Positions 7,662-13,441 of a stretch of 20,826 nucleotides of DNA are shown here, piece by piece. The notes under the pieces are model-generated. The model saw only the letters and a list, made by a program, of their open reading frames with translations, ran no database searches and was not told where the DNA came from. Positions within the stretch are counted from its first letter, which is position 1. Each line of letters begins with the position of its first letter. Source of the stretch: DAIOHQ01 sp036744635. GTDB lineage: Bacteria > Planctomycetota > Phycisphaerae > Tepidisphaerales > Tepidisphaeraceae. Made by a program: the position numbers and the translations under genes. The stretch lies in NCBI GenBank assembly GCA_036744635.1, contig DAIOHQ010000064.1:1-20826 (forward strand). The letters run 5' to 3'.

Positions 7662-8540
7662 ATGACACGAACCGCGTTACAGACTCTCGCCGAACCATCG
7701 GCGGCGGCAATCTCGACGATGCGCGCCACCCGCGTGCGTTTCGTGGAGACGGCGCCGGCCGGCGCGGTGGTGGTGCGCGAGTTCGACGACCCGCAGCGGC
7801 GCTTCGCGATCGTGGAGCCGATGGCGGTGGAGGATCTGCTCGGCCAGTCGAGCGGCCCGGAATGGGCGGAGGAATTCTACTGGCTGGTCTGCTCTGAATC
7901 GTCCTCTCCCGAGCAGGAGTTGGCGCGGGCGCGGCGCTGGGTGGCGCGCCCGGCCGACGATGCCGAGCCGACCGTCGAGACGATGAGCCGCGGCGACACG
8001 CTGCGCTGGCGGCCGGGGCGGGCATGGATGTGCGGCAGCCCTGAGCATGTCGAGGAGAACCTGGCCGCGCTGATCGATTTTGCGTTTCACGAAGGTGAAT
8101 TGCGCAAGCTGGAGCGCGAGGTGCAAAACGAATGGCGCACCGCGGAGGCGGACATCCCGCTGACGTATGATCTCGACGGCTATGCCCTGCAGCAGCAATT
8201 TCATGTCAGCGAAATGACCAGGCACGCCACGCTGCGGCGGATGCGCTTCGCCAGGCTCGAGCGCCACCTGCAGTCGCCGGCGCTGACGCTGCCCGCGCCG
8301 GCGCGCCGGCTGGTTGCCGACTTGCTGGAACAGACGGAAGTATCGCAGCGGCTGCGGGCGGCCGACCGCCGCATCACGGTGCTGGAAGAGCTTTATCGCG
8401 CCTGTAGCGCGCGGATGCTGCACTTGCGGCAGGCCAGCCGGTTCGCGCGGCGGGAACAGCGCATGCTCATTCTCCTGATAGCGCAGGTGGCGCTGTTCGC
8501 CGCGGCCCTCGCGGCAGTGCTGCTGCACCGCATCGGTTGA
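7662..8540 (+). CDS. Unrecognised protein with helical C-terminal half and a C-terminal membrane anchor
   Basis: This 292-residue protein belongs to no family I recognise. The N-terminal half (about 20-135) is mixed alpha/beta with FDDPQRRFAIVEPMAVEDLL and EFYWLVCSES. Residues about 138-262 are strongly charged and helical, probably partly coiled coil (FHEGELRKLEREVQNEWR, LLEQTEVSQRLRAADRRITV). The end, LILLIAQVALFAAALAAVLL, is a single membrane helix with the bulk of the protein probably cytoplasmic. The general plan of a charged helical region before a terminal helix recalls RMD1/DUF155 proteins, but I see no diagnostic motif. A second ATG at 7719 is a possible start; neither has a clear ribosome-binding site. 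Coding is supported by a long open frame and a good terminator after the stop. Confidence 0.75.
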   Translation: MTRTALQTLAEPSAAAISTMRATRVRFVETAPAGAVVVREFDDPQRRFAIVEPMAVEDLLGQSSGPEWAEEFYWLVCSESSSPEQELARARRWVARPADDAEPTVETMSRGDTLRWRPGRAWMCGSPEHVEENLAALIDFAFHEGELRKLEREVQNEWRTAEADIPLTYDLDGYALQQQFHVSEMTRHATLRRMRFARLERHLQSPALTLPAPARRLVADLLEQTEVSQRLRAADRRITVLEELYRACSARMLHLRQASRFARREQRMLILLIAQVALFAAALAAVLLHRIG

Positions 8541-8565
8541 ACGATTCTCTGATTTCCCCCCCGAG

Positions 8566-8605
8566 GGGCGGCACGGTCCACTCCCCGTGCTGCCCTTTCT
8601 TACTT
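8566..8605 (+). terminator. Intrinsic terminator between the 7662 gene and leuD
   Basis: GGGCGGCACGG (8566-8576) pairs with CCGTGCTGCCC (8585-8595) with one G-T pair and an eight-base loop, followed by TTTCTTACTT on the plus strand. It overlaps the last codon positions of the convergent leuD gene, so it serves mainly the plus-strand gene. Confidence 0.75.
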
Positions 8606-9160
8606 CAGCATCCCCGCCTGCTTGGCATAGTCGAAGATGCCGCCGGCCTCGATGATGGGGAGGACGTCGCCGAGGGGCTTGAGGCCGTAGCGCTCATTCT
8701 TTGTCTTGTTGATCACGAAGCCGTCGGTGAGATGGACTTCAAGGATGTCGCCGGTGCGGACCTTTTCCACCAGGCGCTCGGCCGACTCAAAGGGTACCAG
8801 ATAGCCGCCATTGACGCTGTTGCGGAAGAAGATGCGGGCGTAGAACTGGGCGATCACCAGCTTCACGCCGGCCTCGGCGAGGGCCAGCGGGGCGTGCTCG
8901 CGGCTGGAGCCGCAGCCGAAGTTTTTGCCGGCCACGATGATGCTGTATTCGCTTTTGAACTGGTTCTCCGGAACGAAGCGGATATTGCCGTTGGGCAGGC
9001 CGGCGCCGGCCGCGGGAACGCTGCTGTTGGCGTACATGCCGAAAAACTTGCGCTCTTCAGGATCGGATGGGTTAAAGGAGAGATATTGCGCGGGAATGAT
9101 CTGGTCGGTGTCGATGTTATCCCCCAACACGTAGACCTTGCCGGTGATGACCGATTCCAT
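8600..9160 (-). CDS. leuD: 3-isopropylmalate dehydratase small subunit
   Basis: The 186-residue protein is the small (swivel-domain) subunit of isopropylmalate isomerase, which with LeuC converts 2-isopropylmalate to 3-isopropylmalate in leucine synthesis. Diagnostic motifs are DNIDTDQIIPAQYL (residues 14-27), FGCGSSREHAPLAL (81-94) and FYARIFFRNSVNGG. GCGSSREHA is typical of the LeuD/homoaconitase small-subunit group. On the minus strand AAAGGA lies four bases before the ATG and fixes the start. The large subunit gene leuC is not adjacent, so the two subunits are encoded apart or leuC lies elsewhere on the genome. A homoaconitase-like substrate cannot be excluded from sequence alone. Confidence 0.94.
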   Translation of the reverse strand: MESVITGKVYVLGDNIDTDQIIPAQYLSFNPSDPEERKFFGMYANSSVPAAGAGLPNGNIRFVPENQFKSEYSIIVAGKNFGCGSSREHAPLALAEAGVKLVIAQFYARIFFRNSVNGGYLVPFESAERLVEKVRTGDILEVHLTDGFVINKTKNERYGLKPLGDVLPIIEAGGIFDYAKQAGMLK

Positions 9161-9576
9161 AACGTCCTTTCGATGGCGATGGAGAATATCGGTGCTGTGG
9201 CGGGTTGTACAGCGAACGGGGAGGCGGAGCCGTGCGAGACTGGAAAATGGTCCCCGCCCACTTCCGCGACATAAATCATGCTGTTAACGTAAATTAGGCA
9301 CAAAGAGCATTGGGCGCAATACTCGGGGACAAGTATCGTGCAAATTCGCCCGGCGGCTGTTACATTCCGTACGTTCTGGACTCGGGCAACGGAATTTTTC
9401 TGGAATAAGGAAAGTCGATCCAGAGTTGTCGATTGAGGACGCTAACGGGGGTCGTGAGTCTATGACACGAGTTCTGTGCAAGGCACGGGCGAGAGCGGGT
9501 TGTCACCCAATGGGCGCTGGTGGTGGCCGAGGAATCAGGTAGTACAAATCGGGCGCTGACGGATTGGAGAGGCATC
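9161..9576. other. 416-base noncoding region between divergent leuD and PEP-CTERM genes
   Basis: This must carry promoters for both directions. An AT-rich patch at about 9273-9299 is the likeliest leuD promoter area, and another lies near 9394-9412. I found no convincing -35/-10 pair, no riboswitch or leucine-rich leader peptide, and none of the palindromic repeat families here. Short open frames in this stretch have no coding character. Confidence 0.5.
9566..9572 (+). promoter_or_regulatory. Ribosome-binding site that fixes the start of the second PEP-CTERM gene
   Basis: GGAGAGG ends four bases before ATG 9577. The in-frame upstream ATG at 9520 has no such site and would put 19 polar residues before the signal peptide. 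Confidence 0.75.
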
Positions 9577-10266
9577 ATGACAAAGCGGCTTTGTGGAATC
9601 GTGCGGATGGGAATCGTTGCGGCGGCGGTGCTGTCGACCGGCGGAGTTGCGCTGGCAACACCGGTCGTTGGACAAAAAGATACGTTCACGGCAGACGTCG
9701 CCAACTGGACGAATGGCGGGGTGCCCGACCCGGCCTATATCTCCACCAACGGCGCTGATGGGCCGACCGATGGCTTTATGCAGGTTTCATCGGGAACCTA
9801 CGGCGGCGGCTCGCGATTCGTGGTCTTCAACCAAACGCAATGGATCGGGAATTACCTCGCCGCCGGCGTGGGGCGGATTGACATGGATGTCGAAAACCTC
9901 GACGTCAACGCCAGCGCCCTGACCTTGCGCATCGCCTTGCGGAGCTCGTCCGGTGGTTCAACCGTGCCGGGATATATTTCCACTGCTGGCGCCGTCATCA
10001 ATCCCGGCACCGGATGGCAGCACGTTTCCTTTCCACTCACCGCCGCCAGCATGACGGCCGTGAATAGCCCTGCCGCTTTCTCCACGTTCATGACCAGCGT
10101 CGGCGATGTCCGAATCTTGTCCTCCGCCGGCAATCCTCCAACAACCATGATCGGCGATTCCATCAGTGGCCAGGGCGGCATCGACAACATCCAGGCGCTG
10201 CCGGAGCCGTCGGTGGCGCTGGGGGCACTTGCCATGCTCGCCCTGGGGGCGCGCCGGCACAAGTAA
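9577..10266 (+). CDS. Small PEP-CTERM sorting domain protein
   Basis: The 229-residue exported protein starts with a signal peptide (MTKRLCGIVRMGIVAAAVLS..., cleavage probably after ALAT). The C-terminus has LPEPS at 208-212, a short hydrophobic helix (VALGALAMLALG) and the basic end ARRHK, the usual PEP-CTERM layout. The body is beta-rich and begins with DTFTADVANWTNGGVPDP. It alternates hydrophobic and Thr/Ser/Gly residues, resembling the laminin-G/concanavalin-like domain seen in many PEP-CTERM proteins. A segment near residues 155-180 (FSTFMTSVGDVRIL) fits a glycan-binding jelly roll, but this is inference. It has about 60% of the length of the PEP-CTERM protein at 2042 and no close sequence similarity to it. 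The exosortase that would process it lies outside the window. Confidence 0.85.
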   Translation: MTKRLCGIVRMGIVAAAVLSTGGVALATPVVGQKDTFTADVANWTNGGVPDPAYISTNGADGPTDGFMQVSSGTYGGGSRFVVFNQTQWIGNYLAAGVGRIDMDVENLDVNASALTLRIALRSSSGGSTVPGYISTAGAVINPGTGWQHVSFPLTAASMTAVNSPAAFSTFMTSVGDVRILSSAGNPPTTMIGDSISGQGGIDNIQALPEPSVALGALAMLALGARRHK

Positions 10267-10353
10267 CCGGTTGCGGACCGAGTTGGCTGGTTTGGGTGCC
10301 GCCATCGCGCTGTTCTGGCGTGGGCGCGGGCGATTCCCTATACTCCCGCCGCG

Positions 10354-10614
10354 ATGACCGTTTACGAAACCACCAACCACAACACCATCTACCACTGGGC
10401 GACGTCGCGCGGGCTTTGGCCGGCGAGCGTGGCCGGATCGCCCGACCGCATCCGGCTGGGGGGCGATGATTCGGCCAACCTCGGCGAAGAGCTGGAGCCG
10501 ATCGAATGGTGGCGCTGGTTTCAGGAATTCGACCGCCGCAACCTGCAGTTGATCTATGACCCGTCAAAGGGGTGGTTCACGCTCGGCAGCAGGTTGGCGC
10601 CGAGCGGAAGCTGA
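10354..10614 (+). CDS. Small conserved protein of the DUF-like family often mislabelled as 1,4-alpha-glucan branching enzyme
   Basis: The 86-residue soluble protein carries the pattern T-x-H-x-x-I-x-x-W-A near the N-terminus (TTNHNTIYHWATSRGLWPAS). A central LGGDDSAN stretch follows, then a later W-x-x-W-F-x-x-F block (IEWWRWFQEFDRRNLQLIYD, residues about 50-69). I recall this arrangement from a family of about 80-residue proteins whose database name, branching enzyme, is an annotation artefact, since a real branching enzyme exceeds 600 residues. Its function is unknown. The canonical Arg-Gly-Gly and 'LRIDF' parts look degenerate here. TATACT at 10339-10344, ten bases before the ATG, could be a -10 box for a very short leader, but no good -35 is present. 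Identification rests on memory of the motif. Confidence 0.65.
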   Translation: MTVYETTNHNTIYHWATSRGLWPASVAGSPDRIRLGGDDSANLGEELEPIEWWRWFQEFDRRNLQLIYDPSKGWFTLGSRLAPSGS

Positions 10615-10662
10615 TGGGGCGCCGAAAGTATTCCCACTCAAGGCAATCTGACAATCCTTTGG

Positions 10663-10744
10663 TGTCATCCTGAACCGTACTCGGTGAAGGATCTGCGTGA
10701 GACTTCCATGCCAGATTCTTCACCGAGTACGGTTCAGAATGACA
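10663..10744. repeat. Long inverted repeat (GTCATCCTGA-type hairpin)
   Basis: Two 32-base arms (10663-10694 and 10713-10744) are complementary at 30 of 32 positions, around an 18-base loop. The arms begin TGTCATCCTGAACCG and end CGGTTCAGAATGACA. A very similar GTCATCCTGA...GAAGGATCT hairpin is, from my recollection, scattered through genomes of several soil and aquatic phyla. It lies between convergent genes and could end transcription from both sides. Confidence 0.85.
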
Positions 10745-10787
10745 ATTTCTGCGCGGGGTAATTTTTCGGAAGATCAGATCAAAGAGC

Positions 10788-11573
10788 TCAGATTTCCGCG
10801 CGGAGTTCCGGTGGCAGATTCATTCGGTGAATAAATCCCTGCATCGACTGCTCGATCAGCTTGAGCGAAGTGCGTTTTTCGGCGTCGCCTTTGTCGCCGC
10901 CGCCGTTGAGCTGGGCGTTGCCGCCGCGGACGGTGATGAGGGAATCTTCTCCCCCCTCGCCGAAGGCGGTGGCGTCGGGGCCGACGAGCAGCGTATCGCG
11001 CTGATCGCCGCCGAACACCATGTCCTGGCCTGACAGATCGAAGACGATGTCTCTTCCCGGGCCGGCCAGGATGACATCGTTGCCCTCGCCGCCGAAGAGG
11101 ATGTCGCGGCCTTTTCCGTTGCAGGTGATGGAGTCATTGCCGGCCCCGCCGAAGATGCGGTTGGCGCCGCCGGAATCGAGGATCGTGTCATCGCCGGCGC
11201 CGGCGAAGATCGCATCGCGCTCGCCGCCGCTGACGATCGAGTCATTGCCCGCCCTGGCGTCGATCAGCACATCGCGCCCGAAAGGGGCGAAGCTTTCATC
11301 GATGCGGATGACGTCATCGCCGGCGCCGCCGTCAATCTGGAGCTTTTTCACGCTTGAGGCCGGGAATGATTGAGCACTGCCGGCGTCGAAGGTCACGAGG
11401 ATCGATTTCCGGTCGGCCGAGAGCCCAACGACGATCTGCGTGCCGATGTCTGGATCGCCGCTGACGCGCAGCGCGCCGGCGGGGCCGACAGCAGCGGCCG
11501 AGAGCAACTGGCGCATCTCAAGAGGTTCGATCGATGAGCCGGAACCGCTGGTTTTTCGATGGGTGCAATTCAT
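10788..11573 (-). CDS. Secreted Ca-binding-repeat (RTX-like) protein with LEPR-XLL-like N-terminus
   Basis: From ATG 11573 the product is 261 residues. The N-terminus carries SIEPLEMRQLLSAA, a variant of the planctomycete LEPR-XLL export/anchoring motif (usually LEPRxLLSA). Residues about 80-215 hold about nine degenerate nonapeptide repeats of the haemolysin type GGxGxDxIx: GGAGDDVI, ARAGNDSI, GAGDDTI, GGAGNDSI, GGEGNDVI, GPGRDIV and others. Together these form a Ca-binding parallel beta-roll. The C-terminus ends with a short helix (SLKLIEQSMQGFIHRM). An in-frame ATG at 11648 abuts the stop of the upstream gene (TAAATG) and would add 25 residues without signal character. Neither start has a ribosome-binding site, so this choice rests on the motif position. 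The upstream neighbour is co-oriented, so co-transcription is likely. Confidence 0.82.
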   Translation of the reverse strand: MNCTHRKTSGSGSSIEPLEMRQLLSAAAVGPAGALRVSGDPDIGTQIVVGLSADRKSILVTFDAGSAQSFPASSVKKLQIDGGAGDDVIRIDESFAPFGRDVLIDARAGNDSIVSGGERDAIFAGAGDDTILDSGGANRIFGGAGNDSITCNGKGRDILFGGEGNDVILAGPGRDIVFDLSGQDMVFGGDQRDTLLVGPDATAFGEGGEDSLITVRGGNAQLNGGGDKGDAEKRTSLKLIEQSMQGFIHRMNLPPELRAEI

Positions 11574-11648
11574 TGCCGGCAAGAATAACGGATGGCGGGC
11601 ATCTTCGCACCAGCACGATGGCACGTGGCGCTGGATTGCCACGGTCAT

Positions 11649-12602
11649 TTAACGCATCACGGCACTCAGGGCGTTTCCGACGATGTTGGCGGCGACAATT
11701 CCGCCGACGATCGACAGGACCAGGGCGATCAGCGCTGACACGGTGAATTCCAGCACGCGCAGGCGGAACATCAGCCACATGCCGATCAACATGCCGACCA
11801 CTTCTATCGCCAGCGCCTGCACCAGCAGGTCGGTGGCGGTGGAGAATGCCGCGATGGACATACCGGGAAAGAGCCGCAGGCACAGATTTCCGGTGGCGAC
11901 GGCCGCGGCGGCGCGGAGATAGTTGCGGCCGGGCAGGTCGAAGTTGAAAATTTTAGCGCCGATCATGAAGCCGGCCATGACCAGCGGCGCCATCACGCCG
12001 AAGGTGATGGCCAGCCGAATCAGGACGGAAATCCACATCATGCCGACGCTGCGCCCCAGGCCGGCGTTGCTCATCGTCACCAAGGCGCCGATGAGCGCCC
12101 AGAGCAGATACCCGGCGACGGTGACGATGGGAAAAATCGCGTCGAGGGCCAGCTCGTTGCCGATGCGGACGTAGGCGTCGGCGGGCCGGCGGATTTTTAC
12201 GCCGCCGCCGGTGGGAAACGAGCTGGCTTTGTAGGGCTGGCCGCCAGCCGCGGGATAAGCCCCCGATCCTCCCGCCACCGAGCCGGCGCTGGAGCCAACG
12301 CGCGTGCCGGCGCGGGATTCGTTGAGCGGCCGGCTGGGGGCGAAGGCGTGGTCGGCGACGGCCCCCTTCTGCTTGGAGCGCTGGGGCGATCTGACGGAAA
12401 CGACCGGTTCGATGTCCGGCTCGTCGGTCTCTGGTTCGGGCCGGCCGCGCCCGACTTCCATCGCCTCATCCAGCACCACCGCCGCCTCGCCGGGGACGGC
12501 CATGATCTGGCCGCACTGCTTGCAGCGCACCTTCTTGCCGGCGAACTTGTCGTCGACAGCGTATTTTTTCTGACAGCCGCCGCAGCGAAATGCAATGCTC
12601 AT
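11649..12602 (-). CDS. Zinc-ribbon plus polytopic membrane protein of unknown function
   Basis: This protein has 317 residues. An MJ0042-type zinc ribbon fills residues 7-35: CGGCQKKYAVDDKFAGKKVRC followed by KQCGQ, giving the C-x2-C...C-x2-C pattern. A disordered, Pro/Ser/Gly/Ala-rich linker runs from about 36 to 140. The C-terminal half contains about five to six membrane helices (AIFPIVTVAGYLLWALIGAL, ISVLIRLAITFGVMAPLVMAGFMI, DLLVQALAIEVVGMLIGMWLMF, FTVSALIALVLSIVGGIVAANI). This fusion of a ribbon and membrane domain is a recurring architecture in planctomycetes and some other bacteria. Its role is not known; metal sensing or protein-protein contact by the ribbon is inference. A weak GGA lies seven bases or so before the ATG. 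Confidence 0.85.
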   Translation of the reverse strand: MSIAFRCGGCQKKYAVDDKFAGKKVRCKQCGQIMAVPGEAAVVLDEAMEVGRGRPEPETDEPDIEPVVSVRSPQRSKQKGAVADHAFAPSRPLNESRAGTRVGSSAGSVAGGSGAYPAAGGQPYKASSFPTGGGVKIRRPADAYVRIGNELALDAIFPIVTVAGYLLWALIGALVTMSNAGLGRSVGMMWISVLIRLAITFGVMAPLVMAGFMIGAKIFNFDLPGRNYLRAAAAVATGNLCLRLFPGMSIAAFSTATDLLVQALAIEVVGMLIGMWLMFRLRVLEFTVSALIALVLSIVGGIVAANIVGNALSAVMR

Positions 12603-12787
12603 AACCGTTTCCGTCGAGATGGCGCTTCACGCATTGTATGGCCGTTCAGGTGTTACCGGCGAATGAGTCGAGAGATGGCAGTCATATCGGCGATCCAGCC
12701 GGCAATAGTGTACGCGATGTCCGGTGCGAAGGCGGGGAAAAGATCAGAATTTTCGCGCGCCGGACGGGGAATTGCTGCAGAGGCAGG

Positions 12788-13285
12788 CTATGTTGCCTGC
12801 GCCGCGAGTTGGCTGGCCGACATCAGCCATTTGAGCTTTCCGCCGCCGGGTTTGATGGCGTCGGGGAAGTCTACGCAGGCGATGGCGGACTTTTTCAGTT
12901 GCACGAAGGATTCCTGCAGGCCGCTGATCAGCCAGCTTGTCAGGATGCCCAGTTGCGGCTCGTGGCCGACAATGGCGACGCGGCGCTTGCCATCCTGCAG
13001 CTTCAGCCATTCCAGCACGGCGGCCACGCGTTTGCCGGGGGCGAGTTCGCCGCGGCGGCAGGGGCGGGCGTCGAAGGCGGCGGCGAAAAGGTCGGCGGTC
13101 TGGACGGCGCGGATGAGGGGGCTGGTGGCCAGCACGTCGATTTCGCCGGCGAGCATCTTGTGCAGGCCTTTGGCGGCGCGTTTGGTGCGCTTGATGCCGC
13201 GCTTGGTCAGGCGGCGCGAGGCATCGCGCTTGCCGGTTTCGCCGCGCTCTTCGGCGAGGCCGTGTCGGATGATCAGCAGTTCCAT
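12788..13285 (-). CDS. sixA: Phosphohistidine phosphatase SixA-type protein
   Basis: This 165-residue member of the histidine phosphatase superfamily carries the signature R7-H8-G9 at the N-terminus (LLIIRHGLAEE), with H8 the expected phospho-acceptor. It also has the second-arginine motif TSPLIRAVQTA (R59) and the second histidine H108 in VAIVGHEPQLG. SixA removes phosphate from histidine-phosphorylated proteins such as HPt domains or NPr. Length and motif order fit SixA better than phosphoglycerate mutase, which is longer. GAGGA at 13290-13294 (minus strand) lies four bases before the ATG and supports the start. No HPt or phosphorelay partner is adjacent, so the substrate is unknown. Confidence 0.9.
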   Translation of the reverse strand: MELLIIRHGLAEERGETGKRDASRRLTKRGIKRTKRAAKGLHKMLAGEIDVLATSPLIRAVQTADLFAAAFDARPCRRGELAPGKRVAAVLEWLKLQDGKRRVAIVGHEPQLGILTSWLISGLQESFVQLKKSAIACVDFPDAIKPGGGKLKWLMSASQLAAQAT

Positions 13286-13300
13286 GAGTTCCTCGTTAAG

Positions 13301-13318
13301 CCATTATCAGGATAATGC
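13301..13318 (-). promoter_or_regulatory. Short palindrome and possible -10 element upstream of sixA
   Basis: ATTATC (13303-13308) and GATAAT (13311-13316) are inverted about a two-base centre. On the minus strand the second copy (13303-13308) reads GATAAT and would be a good -10 box 17 bases before the sixA ATG. No convincing -35 box could be placed. It could also be a repressor site. Confidence 0.3.
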
Positions 13319-13366
13319 CTGTGTGTGAAGGTAGCATGAAGCGGCGCTAAGGTTGCGCTAGCGAGA

Positions 13367-13440
13367 TTGTAGGGGCGGGGTTTCCATGGCCGTGGTGTTG
13401 TGCAAAATGGGAGGGCGGGGAGACCCCGGCCCTGCAGGAA
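13367..13440. repeat. Degenerate family C palindromic repeat at the start of the YfhO-family gene
   Basis: TTGTAGGGGCGGGGTTTCC (13367-13385) and GGGCGGGGAGACCCC (about 13413-13427) match the arms of the intact family C copies, but the outer and inner pairing has decayed. The in-frame ATG at 13400 lies in its loop, and the AGGA at 13436-13439 preceding ATG 13442 lies at its decayed 3' end. Confidence 0.7.
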
Positions 13441-13441
13441 T

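Noticed and set aside
8537..9274. 245-codon plus-strand frame over leuD
   Set aside because: It is antisense to a secure LeuD; its composition is that of a shadow frame.
9284..9481. 65-codon minus-strand frame upstream of leuD as a leader peptide
   Set aside because: It has no leucine run, no ribosome-binding site and no attenuator hairpins.
12783..12800. GCAGGC/GCCTGC hairpin at the sixA stop codon as a terminator
   Set aside because: The stem is only six pairs and there is no T run on the minus strand.
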